Shown here: positions 22,289-33,225 of the stretch, one piece after another
Position numbering within the stretch: the stretch's first letter is position 1
Layout: every line of letters starts with the position of its first letter
Assembly (NCBI RefSeq): GCF_001028135.1
Contig: NZ_LDNM01000003.1
Location: 1 to 64,000, forward strand
Length of the DNA: 64,000 nucleotides
Reading direction: 5' to 3'
From: Xenorhabdus griffiniae
Lineage (GTDB): Bacteria > Pseudomonadota > Gammaproteobacteria > Enterobacterales > Enterobacteriaceae
Notes under the pieces: generated by a model
What the model saw: only the letters and a program-made list of their open reading frames with translations
What the model was told of the DNA's origin: nothing
Database searches by the model: none
Made by a program: the position numbers and the translations under genes

Positions 22289-24199
22289 TTATGCGGTTGG
22301 ATTACCATCCGCAGGCTTTGAAGTTTGCTGCGGAGATGGCGTGTTATGACGGTTATTGCTATTACCGCCATTCTTATCACCTTCCCAACCTGCTGGCGGG
22401 CGTACTGTTGTACGATTCATCAGGTCATCAATCTGAGGAGCATCAATCGTTTCATACTTCATCAATGCATCTTTCATTGAATGAAGAATATCCAGATTAT
22501 CCATCAGAATCTGACGAGCACGTACATAGTTACGATCAATGAGAACCTTCACTTCCTGATCGATTAAACGCGCGGTGTCTTCAGACATATGTTTTGCCTT
22601 GGCAACCGAGCGACCGAGGAAAACTTCGCCTTCTTCTTCCGCATACAGCAATGGTCCCAGTTTTTCTGAGAAGCCCCACTGTGTCACCATGTTACGCGCA
22701 ATAGATGTCGCCACTTTAATATCGTTGGACGCACCAGTAGAAACATTATCTACACCATAGATAATTTCTTCCGCTAACCGGCCACCGTATAAAGTTGAAA
22801 TTTGGCTCTCCAACTTCTGACGGCTTGCACTGATCTGATCACCCTCTGGCAAGAAGAACGTCACACCCAACGCACGGCCACGCGGGATAATCGTCACTTT
22901 ATGCACAGGATCGTGTTCTGGAACCAAACGACCAATAATGGCATGTCCTGCTTCATGGTATGCCGTGGATTCTTTCTGTTCCTCGGTCATAACCATTGAA
23001 CGGCGCTCCGCACCCATCATGATCTTATCTTTGGCTTTTTCGAACTCAACCATAGAAACAACGCGTTTGTTACCGCGAGCAGCAAACAAAGCAGCTTCAT
23101 TCACAAGGTTTGCCAAATCTGCGCCAGAAAAACCTGGCGTGCCACGAGCAATGACCGAGGCATCAATATCAGTATCCAGCGGAATGCGACGCATATGAAC
23201 TTTCAGGATTTGCTCACGGCCACGAACATCCGGCAGACCAACAACGACCTGACGGTCAAAACGGCCAGGACGTAACAAAGCAGGATCGAGAACATCAGGA
23301 CGGTTAGTTGCTGCGATAACAATAATGCCTTCGTTACCTTCAAAGCCATCCATCTCAACCAGCATCTGGTTCAGTGTCTGTTCACGTTCATCATGTCCAC
23401 CACCCAGACCCGCGCCACGCTGACGACCTACTGCATCAATTTCATCAATAAAGATGATGCACGGTGCAGCTTTTTTCGCCTGCTCAAACATATCTCGCAC
23501 ACGGGAAGCACCAACACCCACGAACATTTCAACGAAATCAGAACCCGAGATGGTGAAGAAAGGGACTTTCGCTTCGCCAGCAATAGCTTTCGCCAGCAAT
23601 GTTTTACCCGTACCTGGAGGGCCAACCATCAGGATGCCTTTCGGGATTTTACCCCCCAATTTTTGAAAACGGCCAGGTTCACGCAGATACTCAACCAATT
23701 CGCCCACTTCTTCTTTGGCTTCATCACAACCAGCAACATCGGCAAACGTGGTTTTGATCTGATCTTCCGTCAACATCCGGGCTTTGCTTTTACCAAAAGA
23801 CATCGCCCCTTTACCGCCACCGCCTTGCATTTGGCGCATAAAGAAGATCCAAACACCAATGAGCAGTAACATTGGGAACCATGAAATAAAGAGGGTCGCC
23901 AACAGGCCTTGTTGTTCTGGTGGTTCACCAACAACTTTTACCTGCTTATTAAGTAGGGTATCCAGCAACTTTTCATCCTGAATTGGCATATAAGTGCTGT
24001 ATTTTCCACTGTTGTCTTTCTTAGTGAAATCAATGTCACGACCCGAAATACGTACTTCGCTTACTTGATTCTGCGATATCTCACTGATGAAATTAGAGTA
24101 ATCAACCCTACGACCACTGGAGTCGCTGGGACCAAAACTCTGGAACAATAACATCAAGACAACTGCGATGACTAACCAGAGAATCAGGTTTTTCGCCAT
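22289..24199 (-). CDS. ftsH: ATP-dependent zinc metalloprotease FtsH (HflB)
   Basis: Essential inner-membrane AAA protease of 636 residues. Two transmembrane helices (about 4-22 and 100-120) flank a periplasmic domain. The AAA domain has [18 protein letters not shown] and the second-region-of-homology [20 protein letters not shown]. The zinc protease site is HEAGH (about 414-418). It degrades LpxC, sigma-32 and misassembled membrane proteins; HflK and HflC, encoded at 58-60 kb, modulate it. The ATG at 24199 gives MAKNLILW, but a TTG at 24208 with GAGG eight bases upstream is an equally plausible start. It lies downstream of rlmE. Confidence 0.98.
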   Translation of the reverse strand: MAKNLILWLVIAVVLMLLFQSFGPSDSSGRRVDYSNFISEISQNQVSEVRISGRDIDFTKKDNSGKYSTYMPIQDEKLLDTLLNKQVKVVGEPPEQQGLLATLFISWFPMLLLIGVWIFFMRQMQGGGGKGAMSFGKSKARMLTEDQIKTTFADVAGCDEAKEEVGELVEYLREPGRFQKLGGKIPKGILMVGPPGTGKTLLAKAIAGEAKVPFFTISGSDFVEMFVGVGASRVRDMFEQAKKAAPCIIFIDEIDAVGRQRGAGLGGGHDEREQTLNQMLVEMDGFEGNEGIIVIAATNRPDVLDPALLRPGRFDRQVVVGLPDVRGREQILKVHMRRIPLDTDIDASVIARGTPGFSGADLANLVNEAALFAARGNKRVVSMVEFEKAKDKIMMGAERRSMVMTEEQKESTAYHEAGHAIIGRLVPEHDPVHKVTIIPRGRALGVTFFLPEGDQISASRQKLESQISTLYGGRLAEEIIYGVDNVSTGASNDIKVATSIARNMVTQWGFSEKLGPLLYAEEEGEVFLGRSVAKAKHMSEDTARLIDQEVKVLIDRNYVRARQILMDNLDILHSMKDALMKYETIDAPQIDDLMNRTTVRPPAGWEGDKNGGNSNNRHNTPSPQQTSKPADGNPTA

Positions 24200-24256
24200 G
24201 TCACTCAAGGGATTAACCTCATATTACAACTGTGTTAACAAATAGTAGTCAGGGTA

Positions 24257-24886
24257 CTACACTTTCCGCCCTGTCGCTACAATGTATACTTCACGTGATC
24301 GTGCCCGCGAAGATTCTGGTTTACGAACTTTTACCTTCGCAAAAAGGGAGCGTATTTCCCTCAGGTATTCATCAAAGCCCTCTCCCTGAAATACTTTGAC
24401 AATAAAACTACCCCCAGGGGCCAGCACATCACGACACATACCCAACGCTAACTCAACCAGATACATGGATCGGGGAATATCGACCGCAGGAGTTCCACTC
24501 ATATTAGGAGCCATATCCGACATGACGACCTGGACTTTATTATCACCAACTCTCTCAAGTAATGTTTTCAATACCCGCTCATCACGAAAGTCTCCTTGAA
24601 GAAAATCGACCCCAACTATCGGATCCATCGGCAAAAGATCGCAAGCAATGACTCGCCCGCTATTACCAATCTGACTCACTACGTACTGAGACCACCCACC
24701 TGGGGCAGCGCCTAAATCAACAACGGTCATGCCCGGTTTAAAGATTTTGTCGCTTTGCTGTATCTCATCAAGTTTAAACCAAGCGCGAGAGCGAAGCCCT
24801 TTTTTCTGCGCCTGGAGAACATATTTATCACTAAAATGTTCCTGTAACCAGCGACTTGAGCTTGCTGAACGTTTTTTATTGGCCAT
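24257..24886 (-). CDS. rlmE: 23S rRNA 2'-O-methyltransferase RlmE (FtsJ/RrmJ)
   Basis: Methylates U2552 in the A-loop of 23S rRNA; heat-shock gene in E. coli. 209 residues, the same length as E. coli. The Rossmann SAM motif [13 protein letters not shown] is followed by conserved residues of the K-D-K-E tetrad ([36 protein letters not shown]). The ATG at 24886 is chosen because it gives the [19 protein letters not shown] terminus close to the start and has GGAAAG upstream. Divergent from yhbY, upstream of ftsH. Confidence 0.97.
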   Translation of the reverse strand: MANKKRSASSSRWLQEHFSDKYVLQAQKKGLRSRAWFKLDEIQQSDKIFKPGMTVVDLGAAPGGWSQYVVSQIGNSGRVIACDLLPMDPIVGVDFLQGDFRDERVLKTLLERVGDNKVQVVMSDMAPNMSGTPAVDIPRSMYLVELALGMCRDVLAPGGSFIVKVFQGEGFDEYLREIRSLFAKVKVRKPESSRARSREVYIVATGRKV

Positions 24887-25021
24887 TGTTCTTTCCAACT
24901 CTACTAATAAGGCACCATATTTTTTTGCGCTCTCTTATCAAACCACACCACACTTTTATGGTGATAGACATGAGATGGCGGTAGAATATATCGTTTTCAA
25001 TCCCAACTAAGCAAAAAAACG

Positions 25022-25315
25022 ATGACTCTTAACAAGAAACAAATCCAATACCTGAAAAGCCTTGCTCATTCATTAAAGCCTGTCGTGATGATCGGCAACA
25101 ATGGGTTGACCGAAGGTGTGTTGGCTGAAATCGAACAAACTCTTTCGCATCACGAGCTTATCAAAGTCAAAGTTGCTGGCGAAGACCGTGAAATAAAAAC
25201 TTTGATCGCTGAAGCAATTGTTCGTGAAACGGGTGCACATAACGTGCAAATCATTGGCAAAATGTTAGTTCTCTACCGTCCATCGGAAGAACGCAAGATT
25301 AGTCTACCTAAATAA
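25022..25315 (+). CDS. yhbY: CRM-domain RNA-binding protein YhbY
   Basis: 97-residue single CRM (CRS1-YhbY) domain protein that associates with pre-50S particles. The GxxG-type loop lies in VMIGNNGLTEGVLAEIEQ, and LIKVKVAGEDRE and HNVQIIGKMLVLYRP are conserved. It is transcribed away from rlmE-ftsH and ends before a bidirectional terminator shared with greA, as in E. coli. Confidence 0.95.
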   Translation: MTLNKKQIQYLKSLAHSLKPVVMIGNNGLTEGVLAEIEQTLSHHELIKVKVAGEDREIKTLIAEAIVRETGAHNVQIIGKMLVLYRPSEERKISLPK

Positions 25316-25363
25316 TCACGGCATATTTATACAAAAGTGCCATATTAATTTATTTACCTTGAT

Positions 25364-25389
25364 AAAAAAGGCCAAAACCGGCCTTTTTT
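25364..25389. terminator. Bidirectional terminator between yhbY and greA
   Basis: AAAAAAGGCC and GGCCTTTTTT form a 10-bp stem around AAAACC. It ends both convergent transcripts. Confidence 0.9.
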
Positions 25390-25405
25390 CTTTGAGCATG
25401 GTGTA

Positions 25406-25882
25406 TTAGATATAATCCACATTCAAAACTTCGAATTCTACTTGACCGCCAGGCGTGGAGATGACAACAACATCATCCACTTCTTTACCAATCAGGCCAC
25501 GGGCAATCGGTGAATTCACTGAAAGAAGATTTTCTTTAATATTGGCTTCATCATCACCGACAATACGGTAGGTCTGCTCTTCATCGGAATCCAAGTTCAG
25601 TACCGTGACCGTTGCTCCAAAAATCACTCGGCCATTGTTGGTCATCTTCATGACATCAATCACCTGTGCATTGGAAAGTTTAGCCTCAATTTCCTGAATA
25701 CGGCCTTCACAGAAACCCTGCTGCTCACGAGCGGCATGATATTCCGCGTTTTCTTTCAAATCACCGTGCTCACGCGCCTCAGCGATTGCGGCAATAATTT
25801 GAGGCCGACGTACATTTTTCAAATGTTCTAATTCTCCGCGCAATTTATCCGCGCCACGTACCGTCATCGGAATTTGTTTCAT
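25406..25882 (-). CDS. greA: Transcript cleavage factor GreA
   Basis: 158 residues, as in E. coli. GreA enters the secondary channel of RNA polymerase and rescues backtracked complexes. The N-terminal coiled coil (about 1-75) carries the tip acidic residues in [20 protein letters not shown]. The C-terminal FKBP-like domain includes [29 protein letters not shown]. Single gene, convergent with yhbY and divergent from dacB. Confidence 0.97.
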   Translation of the reverse strand: MKQIPMTVRGADKLRGELEHLKNVRRPQIIAAIAEAREHGDLKENAEYHAAREQQGFCEGRIQEIEAKLSNAQVIDVMKMTNNGRVIFGATVTVLNLDSDEEQTYRIVGDDEANIKENLLSVNSPIARGLIGKEVDDVVVISTPGGQVEFEVLNVDYI

Positions 25883-26176
25883 TTATTCAACCTTTAAATT
25901 AATCCTAAGCCCAAACAACATCTTCCTGATTTTTGTAATAACAGCACATTTTTTAATAACAGCACAATGAGCACACCTTATCAGGCGGGCTTACAGATAC
26001 TTGATAAAAAGAAGTGTAATTCAGCACAATCTGAAGTCCACAGGAATACTTATCTGCCAATCCATCATTCTAACGTAGAGTTGATGATGGATCATCGTTT
26101 ACTTTTCCTTTGAATTATACCTTAGTATGATTAATACAAATATTCCTGGAATACATCACCTTCATACGCGAGACCT

Positions 26177-27637
26177 ATGGCTCTTTTAAAAATGACCAGC
26201 AGAATAGCTTGTATGCTCAGTTTAAGCCTGAGTATTTTCAGTACAAATGCCGCTTCTGATAGCTCTTCTATTGAGAAAAGTACCCAGTATTTGCCTACGG
26301 GAACTCATTTTTCATTTATTGCCCAAGCCGTTGGGGCAAAAAATCTCTTAGTTGATTATCACGGGCAACAAATGGCTTTACCTGCCAGTACGCAGAAAAT
26401 TGTGACGGCATTAGCAGCGCTATTGCAGCTTGGTAAGGATTACCGTTTTGTTACAACACTGGAAAGTGATGCTAATCTTTCAGATGGTGTATTAAAAGGT
26501 AACCTGACGGCTCGCTTTGTCGGTGATCCCATGCTGACACGTTCACAACTGCGTAATATGGTGGAGTCCTTAAAACAATCGGGTATCAAACAGATTGACG
26601 GGGATCTCATCATCGATATTTCGATTTTTTCCAGCCATGATAAAGCCCCGGGCTGGGTATGGAACGATATGACCCAGTGTTTCAGCGCCCCTCCATCAGC
26701 CGCAATCGTAGATAAGAACTGCTTTTCTGTTTCACTCTACAGCTCAGAACAACCTGGCGAACTGGCATTTGTCCGTGTGCCCTCTTTTTATCCTGTTAAT
26801 GTACTGAGTGAAGTCAAAACATTGGCTAAGGGTTCACCAGAAGCGAAATATTGTGAATTTGATATTACATCGGGTGATTTGAATCGATATACCTTCACAG
26901 GTTGCCTGACACAACGCGATGAACCACTGCCATTGGCATTTGCTATCCAGAATGGGCCTGGTTATGCTGGCAAGCTCCTGAAAAATGAACTGAAGATTGC
27001 CGGTATTGAGTTAAAAGGCCATATACGGCTCCAGGCGGCTCCCAAGCAACCAGAAAAGATCCTCGCTGTAAACCAATCTGTGCCATTAAATAAGATGCTC
27101 GAAGTCATGTTAAAAAAATCAGATAACATGATTGCAGATACCCTCTTTCGAACCCTCGGCCACCGCTATTTCAACGTTCCAGGGACATGGCGGGCAGGTT
27201 CCGATGCAGTCCGCCAAATCCTGAAACAGAAAGCCGGCATTGACTTAGGTAACACCGTCATGGTGGATGGATCTGGTCTTTCACGCCACAATTTAATCGC
27301 TGCCACAACCATGTTGGAGATATTGCAATTTATTGCTCAACACAATGGTGAACTGGACTTCATCTCCATGTTGCCCAAAGCGGGATATGATGGCACGTTG
27401 GCTTATCGTCCCGGTCTGCACGAAGCAGGGCTTGATGGTAAGGTCTTTGCCAAAACGGGATCATTGCAAGGGGTTTATAACCTCGCAGGGTTTATGACTG
27501 CCGCCAGTGGGCAGCAAATTGCTTTTGTCCAGTTTGTTTCTGCCTACTCTGTTCCCCCACAAGATCAGCGAACCCGCCGTGTTCCGTTATCGCGTTTTGA
27601 ACACGATTTATATAAATCGTTATATCAAAGTCACTGA
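26177..27637 (+). CDS. dacB: D-alanyl-D-alanine carboxypeptidase/endopeptidase PBP4 (DacB)
   Basis: Periplasmic penicillin-binding protein of class C, 486 residues (E. coli 477). A signal peptide (about 1-26, ending STNAAS) precedes the catalytic domain. SxxK is Ser71-Thr-Gln-Lys74 in PASTQKIVTALAAL, the second motif lies in DGSGLSRHNL, and KTG in FAKTGSLQGVYNLAGF. The enzyme trims D-Ala and cuts DD-crosslinks in peptidoglycan. A second in-frame ATG five codons downstream is also possible. It is divergent from greA, as in E. coli. Confidence 0.96.
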   Translation: MALLKMTSRIACMLSLSLSIFSTNAASDSSSIEKSTQYLPTGTHFSFIAQAVGAKNLLVDYHGQQMALPASTQKIVTALAALLQLGKDYRFVTTLESDANLSDGVLKGNLTARFVGDPMLTRSQLRNMVESLKQSGIKQIDGDLIIDISIFSSHDKAPGWVWNDMTQCFSAPPSAAIVDKNCFSVSLYSSEQPGELAFVRVPSFYPVNVLSEVKTLAKGSPEAKYCEFDITSGDLNRYTFTGCLTQRDEPLPLAFAIQNGPGYAGKLLKNELKIAGIELKGHIRLQAAPKQPEKILAVNQSVPLNKMLEVMLKKSDNMIADTLFRTLGHRYFNVPGTWRAGSDAVRQILKQKAGIDLGNTVMVDGSGLSRHNLIAATTMLEILQFIAQHNGELDFISMLPKAGYDGTLAYRPGLHEAGLDGKVFAKTGSLQGVYNLAGFMTAASGQQIAFVQFVSAYSVPPQDQRTRRVPLSRFEHDLYKSLYQSH

Positions 27638-27675
27638 ACTGGCTCTGTTATTAAGAAGGGTTTGACCAAAAAGAA

Positions 27676-27703
27676 AAAAGGGCGCCAAATACAGCGCCCT
27701 TTT
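27676..27703. terminator. Bidirectional terminator between dacB and obgE
   Basis: AAAAGGGCGC and GCGCCCTTTT form a perfect 10-bp stem around an 8-base loop, with an A-rich left and T-rich right flank. Confidence 0.88.
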
Positions 27704-27729
27704 GTTATATTCAAGTGGTTACATGAAGA

Positions 27730-28941
<1,212 letters not shown>

Positions 28942-28973
28942 CTAGTACCCAGAGATGGCGTAATCCAAAATAA

Positions 28974-29004
28974 TAAAAAGCCCCGCAACACATATTGCAG
29001 GGCT
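28974..29004 (-). terminator. Terminator downstream of rpmA
   Basis: On the minus strand AGCCCTGCAA pairs with TTGCGGGGCT (one G-U pair) and is followed by TTTTTATT. It lies between rpmA and obgE, suggesting that obgE is at least partly transcribed apart from rplU-rpmA. Confidence 0.85.
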
Positions 29005-29030
29005 TCTGATTCGATCAAGATGCAAAAAAC

Positions 29031-29300
<270 letters not shown>

Positions 29301-29308
29301 CTAAAATC

Positions 29309-29617
29309 TTAAGCGATGCCAGTGATTTTAACATCGGTGAACCACTGACGGTGGCCCTGTTGCTTACGGCTGTGTTTACGACGACGAAACTTAACAATTT
29401 TAACTTTCTCGCCACGACCGTGAGCGACAACTTCAGCTTTAATTTTAACGCCTTCAACTACTGGAGCGCCGATTTTGATATCTTCGCCGTTAGCGACCAT
29501 CAGCACCTGGTCAAACTCAACAGTTTCACCTGTTGCGATGTCCAGCTTTTCCAAGCGAATTGTTTGGCCTTCGCTTACTCGGTGTTGTTTACCACCACTT
29601 TGGAAAACTGCGTACAT
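29309..29617 (-). CDS. rplU: 50S ribosomal protein L21
   Basis: 102 residues (E. coli 103). L21 binds 23S rRNA near L20. Typical sequence: [38 protein letters not shown] and the basic C-terminal [19 protein letters not shown] with a TDVKITGI end. First gene of rplU-rpmA, divergent from ispB, with a good promoter about 75 bases upstream. Confidence 0.98.
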   Translation of the reverse strand: MYAVFQSGGKQHRVSEGQTIRLEKLDIATGETVEFDQVLMVANGEDIKIGAPVVEGVKIKAEVVAHGRGEKVKIVKFRRRKHSRKQQGHRQWFTDVKITGIA

Positions 29618-29691
29618 ATAAACTCCGCTTTCCGCGCACCCCCCTAAAATGCTTTCCAGAGCGCGCTATAAAATATTCACATAGGGCGCGA

Positions 29692-29720
29692 ATTCTACGC
29701 AAAAACCACTTGGAAGACAA
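29692..29720 (-). promoter_or_regulatory. Sigma-70 promoter of rplU-rpmA
   Basis: On the minus strand TTGTCT and TAGAAT are separated by exactly 17 bases and are followed by a GC-rich discriminator (TCGCGCCC), as is common at stringently controlled ribosomal-protein promoters. Confidence 0.72.
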
Positions 29721-29867
29721 GTGCAGAATTAGAACAGATGAGAAAAAAACAGAGTTTTTCAATTGTCATTTATTTGAACGGTTTTTCAAGTACAATCGAG
29801 ATATCTTGATATCTATTGATATGCTAATTAATGAGCACAGCTCTGAATCAGAGTCCAAAGCCAAAAC

Positions 29868-30839
29868 ATGAATTTAGAATCGATACTTAAACTCACCGCT
29901 GATGATATGGCAGCGGTTAATGAAACCATTCTTAACCAATTAAATTCTGACGTTGCGCTGATTAACCAACTTGGTTACTACATCATCAGCGGGGGTGGCA
30001 AACGCATTCGGCCAATGATTGCCGTACTGGCAGGTAAAGCCCTTCATTGCCAGGATGAAAAACATATCAAAGTTGCTGCTTTGATTGAATTTATCCACAC
30101 GGCAACGCTGCTGCATGATGATGTCGTTGATGAATCTGATATGCGCCGTGGTAAGGCGACAGCCAACGCCATTTATGGCAATGCGGCCAGTGTCCTTGTG
30201 GGCGATTTTATCTATACGCGCTCATTTCAAATGATGACCGATCTCGACTCCATGCGCGTATTAAAATTGATGTCTGATGCTACCAATGTCATTGCTGAAG
30301 GCGAAGTCATGCAGTTGATGAACTGCAATGATCCTACTATTTCAGAAGATGACTATATGAGGGTCATTTACAGTAAAACCGCTCGCCTGTTTGAAGTCGC
30401 TGCGCATTCAGCCGCCATTCTCGCCAACGCCACTCCTGAGCAAGAAATAGCACTACGTGATTATGGCCGTTATCTGGGCACCGCATTTCAATTAATTGAT
30501 GATCTGTTGGATTATGACTCAGATAACAGCACGCTGGGTAAGAACACAGGGGATGACTTAAACGAAGGCAAACCCACATTGCCTCTTTTGCACGCCATGA
30601 ACCACGGAACACCGGAGCAATCCGCTTTAATCCGAAGTGCCATTGAGCAAGGTAATGGCCGCCATTTGTTGGATACCGTCCTGGCAACGATGAAACAGTG
30701 TGGTTCACTTAAATACACCCGCCAGCAGGCAGAAGAAGAAGCTGATAAGGCTATTTCAGCATTGCAGTCACTGGAAAATTCTCCATACAAGGCGGCTCTT
30801 GAGGGATTGGCCCATGTCGCTGTACAGCGACTTTCCTAA
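29868..30839 (+). CDS. ispB: Octaprenyl diphosphate synthase IspB
   Basis: Trans-polyprenyl synthase of 323 residues making the C40 side chain of ubiquinone and menaquinone. The first Asp-rich motif is LLHDDVVDESDMRRGK (Asp84-Asp88) and the second QLIDDLLDYDSD; GGGKRIRPM binds isopentenyl diphosphate. Divergent from rplU, as in E. coli. It is followed by a foreign-looking Mu-type regulator pair on the other strand. Confidence 0.96.
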   Translation: MNLESILKLTADDMAAVNETILNQLNSDVALINQLGYYIISGGGKRIRPMIAVLAGKALHCQDEKHIKVAALIEFIHTATLLHDDVVDESDMRRGKATANAIYGNAASVLVGDFIYTRSFQMMTDLDSMRVLKLMSDATNVIAEGEVMQLMNCNDPTISEDDYMRVIYSKTARLFEVAAHSAAILANATPEQEIALRDYGRYLGTAFQLIDDLLDYDSDNSTLGKNTGDDLNEGKPTLPLLHAMNHGTPEQSALIRSAIEQGNGRHLLDTVLATMKQCGSLKYTRQQAEEEADKAISALQSLENSPYKAALEGLAHVAVQRLS

Positions 30840-30850
30840 CCTGAATCAAA

Positions 30851-30888
30851 CAGTGCCCCAGATAATTCAATCCAGGGCGCTGTCTTTA
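30851..30888 (+). terminator. Hairpin downstream of ispB
   Basis: CAGTGCCC pairs with GGGCGCTG (one G-U pair) around a 16-base loop and is followed by TCTTTATTA. It overlaps the 3' end of the convergent Mu-type gene, so the end of ispB and the end of that gene share sequence. Confidence 0.5.
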
Positions 30889-31247
30889 TTATCACTATCT
30901 TGAATACCGACATATTGGACCAGGCTGGCTAGCCCTTTTCTCAAAATAAATTTAACCATTCGCTCTCTTTCGGATTTGCTCAACTGGTAATAAGCTTCTA
31001 CCCAGATCATAAATGGGTCCTGTCGTTTATTGCGATAGTATTCGACCGAATTTTCACTGACCGTCAGCACATTCACGACTTCTTCGGGCAAACTGTTGAC
31101 ATTATATTCAAGCGCTTTACCTTGGACGCCCCGCTTACGGCGTTGTTCCCAGCCCTCGCGTCTTGCCATCAGATTGACTCCTTGGGGTGACGATGGCAGC
31201 CCTGCGAGGCCGATGAGTTCTTTTGCAGAATACCACTCTTTTTTCAT
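30867..31247 (-). CDS. Mu c-repressor-like HTH protein, distal copy
   Basis: 126 residues. The first ~60 residues form a Mu-type winged-helix DNA-binding domain, as shared by the Mu c repressor and the MuA N-terminus: EWYSAKELIGLAGLPSSPQG, then the basic ARREGWEQRRKRGVQGKALEY. A linker leads to a helical part, IWVEAYYQLSKSERERMV and ILRKGLASLV, which resembles the leucine-rich oligomerisation segment of Mu c. AGGAGAAAGAG precedes the ATG. It is a tandem paralogue of the next gene on the same strand and both point away from the Ner-like sfsB. No transposase catalytic domain is attached. The regulated genes are unknown. Confidence 0.75.
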   Translation of the reverse strand: MKKEWYSAKELIGLAGLPSSPQGVNLMARREGWEQRRKRGVQGKALEYNVNSLPEEVVNVLTVSENSVEYYRNKRQDPFMIWVEAYYQLSKSERERMVKFILRKGLASLVQYVGIQDSDNKDSALD

Positions 31248-31322
31248 CTCTTTCTCCTCGCTTGATACTGGAGCAGTGACGAGAAAGCCAAATGTTAAGT
31301 ACCTGGCTTTTCAAAAGCTGTC

Positions 31323-31670
31323 TCAAGTAGCTATGATTTTTTCCAAAAAACTTCTTATGCCATCTCGTAATATCACTTCGGTAATGACCTCCTTCTCTTC
31401 CTCGGTAAGTAAATTAAATGCACTTACCCAAATGGCTAAAGGATCTTGTTTTTGAACCTGATATTCTGCTGGTGTTTCATGGAGTTCTAACGCTTCCAAC
31501 GTTGTTTGAGGAAAACAAGAGTAATGGTATTCAATCGCCCGCCCCTGGACGCCAGCCCGTTTCTGTTTTAACCACTCTTCACGCTTTGCCCTGGCATTAA
31601 CTCCTTGTGGTGATCTAGGTAACTCACCTACACCGGTCAGCTCCATTGCCGTATACCACTCTTTTTTCAT
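31323..31670 (-). CDS. Mu c-repressor-like HTH protein, proximal copy
   Basis: 115 residues, paralogue of the gene at 30867-31247. Shared parts are MKKEWY at the start, LP-SPQGVN, the basic KREEWLKQKRAGVQGRAIEY wing, QDPLAIWVSAF and a helical end (LTEEEKEVITEVILRDGI). Divergence is high enough to suggest an old duplication or two separate gains. Upstream lies a 190-bp AT-rich region shared with the divergent sfsB gene, holding repeated GTTATTAA motifs. Family assignment is to Mu-type HTH regulators; function unknown. Confidence 0.75.
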   Translation of the reverse strand: MKKEWYTAMELTGVGELPRSPQGVNARAKREEWLKQKRAGVQGRAIEYHYSCFPQTTLEALELHETPAEYQVQKQDPLAIWVSAFNLLTEEEKEVITEVILRDGIRSFLEKIIAT

Positions 31671-31708
31671 AACGTTTCTCTATTTTTGTTACCAAGTTCA
31701 AAAAAGAA

Positions 31709-31791
31709 GTTATTAAGAAAAAATTAGAAACATTTTTAGAAAAAATAATGTTATTTTATTTTCTTAATAACAGGTTCGTGTTCGTTATTAA
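31709..31791. promoter_or_regulatory. Operator-like repeats between the Mu-type regulator and sfsB
   Basis: GTTATTAAGAAAA at 31709-31721 recurs as its reverse complement at 31759-31771, and GTTATTAA appears again at 31784-31791. All three lie in the AT-rich divergent control region. They look like binding sites of a dimeric or multimeric repressor, most simply of the Mu-type or Ner-like proteins on either side. No binding data exist here. Confidence 0.5.
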
Positions 31792-31857
31792 TTTCACATT
31801 AACGCTTTAGTTATACCACTAATGTGGCGTCTAATTTAATAGAAAAGGATTAAAAAA

Positions 31858-32124
31858 ATGATTTCTACGAAATCGGATTGGCATCCTGCTGATATTATTG
31901 CCGCTTTACGTAAACGAGGAACGACATTAGCTGCCGTTTCTCGTGCGGCGGGATTGAGTTCATCAACTTTGGCGAATACACTTTCTCGCCCATGGCCCAA
32001 GGGAGAATGGATAATAGCGAATTATTTAGAACTACATCCGTCTGAAATATGGCCAAGCCGCTATTTCGATCCCCATACAGGAGAACTATTGGAAAGAAAA
32101 GTAAGAGAGAAAAAGAATAATTAG
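31858..32124 (+). CDS. sfsB: Ner-like DNA-binding regulator SfsB (Nlp)
   Basis: 88-residue helix-turn-helix protein related to phage Mu Ner. The sequence DWHPADIIAALRKRGTTLAA, GLSSSTLANTLSRPWPKGEW and IWPSRYFDP closely follow E. coli SfsB/Nlp, which also lies next to ispB. In E. coli extra SfsB affects maltose genes. Here the gene is divergent from two Mu c-like genes, the same geometry as ner and c in phage Mu. It ends before a strong bidirectional terminator facing mdh. Confidence 0.85.
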   Translation: MISTKSDWHPADIIAALRKRGTTLAAVSRAAGLSSSTLANTLSRPWPKGEWIIANYLELHPSEIWPSRYFDPHTGELLERKVREKKNN

Positions 32125-32145
32125 CTATCAATATAACTATTGAAA

Positions 32146-32177
32146 AAAACCGCTAGTTATTTCTAACTAGCGGTTTT
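32146..32177. terminator. Bidirectional terminator between sfsB and mdh
   Basis: AAAACCGCTAGTTA and TAACTAGCGGTTTT form a perfect 14-bp stem around TTTC. Confidence 0.92.
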
Positions 32178-32232
32178 AGTTATTTAATATATTTAATTTA
32201 ATTCGTATATTAATATATTTTTAATAAATGAA

Positions 32233-33171
32233 TTATTCGTTAATAAATTTTTCGCCCAACTCAATGTCTTTTTTCAAAACATCCAGCATGCTATCCAGTG
32301 ACTTTTGTTCAAAATCACTCAACTTGCCAATATCTAAATGTTCTTCGATACCCTTTTTACCTAAGCGAACAGGCTGCGCAAAGAAACGGGCATATTTGCC
32401 ATCACCTTCAACATAGCTGCACTCAACAACATTGCTTTCGCCTTGCAAGCCACGGATCAGCGACAGCCCCAAACGAGCCGCTGCTTGTCCCATAGACAGA
32501 GTTGCAGAGCCGCCACCCGCTTTCGCTTCAACAACCTCAGTACCCGCATTCTGGATACGCTTGGTCAATGCTTCAACTTCTTCATCAGTGAAGCTAACAC
32601 CTGGAATTTGCGACAAAAGAGGCAGGATGGTCACACCAGAGTGCCCACCAATAACAGGAACTTCTATTTCTTCTACTTTCTTGTCTTTCAGTTCAGCAAC
32701 AAAGGTGTTGGAACGAATGATATCCAGGGTTGTGACACCAAACAGGCGGTTCTTATCGTATACCCCTTCTTTTTTCAGTACCTCAGCGGCGATGGCAACC
32801 GTGGTATTGACGGGGTTGGTAATAATTCCAATTAATGCTTTTGGACACGTTTTAGCAACCTGCTGAACCAGATTACGAATGATTCCCGCATTGATATTGA
32901 ACAAATCGGAACGATCCATACCAGGTTTACGCGCCACACCCGCAGAAATTAATACGACATCTGCACCTGCCAGTGCAGGAGTTGCATCTTCACCAGCAAA
33001 ACCAGTGACTTTGACTTCCGTTGGGATATGGCTCAGATCGGTTGCCACGCCTGGAGTCACCGGAGCAATGTCATACAAGGACAGTTCTGAACCTGAAGGA
33101 AGCTGGGTCTTGAGTAGAAGGGCAAGTGCCTGACCAATACCACCGGCTGCACCGAGAACTGCAACTTTCAT
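32233..33171 (-). CDS. mdh: Malate dehydrogenase
   Basis: NAD-dependent malate dehydrogenase of the TCA cycle, 312 residues as in E. coli. The dinucleotide fold is [18 protein letters not shown], with [15 protein letters not shown] substrate-loop arginines, [16 protein letters not shown], and the catalytic His in [15 protein letters not shown]. Divergent from argR across a 411-bp gap, as in E. coli. Three tandem 16-17 bp repeats sit 55-100 bases upstream of its start. Confidence 0.97.
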   Translation of the reverse strand: MKVAVLGAAGGIGQALALLLKTQLPSGSELSLYDIAPVTPGVATDLSHIPTEVKVTGFAGEDATPALAGADVVLISAGVARKPGMDRSDLFNINAGIIRNLVQQVAKTCPKALIGIITNPVNTTVAIAAEVLKKEGVYDKNRLFGVTTLDIIRSNTFVAELKDKKVEEIEVPVIGGHSGVTILPLLSQIPGVSFTDEEVEALTKRIQNAGTEVVEAKAGGGSATLSMGQAAARLGLSLIRGLQGESNVVECSYVEGDGKYARFFAQPVRLGKKGIEEHLDIGKLSDFEQKSLDSMLDVLKKDIELGEKFINE

Positions 33172-33225
33172 CCTGATACTCCTTAAATTAAGTACTGTAA
33201 ATACGATCTATTTGTATACACGATG

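Noticed and set aside
30867-32124. Considered as an intact Mu-like prophage end
   Set aside because: No transposase A or B gene, no Mu ends, and core genes ispB and mdh follow directly on both sides.
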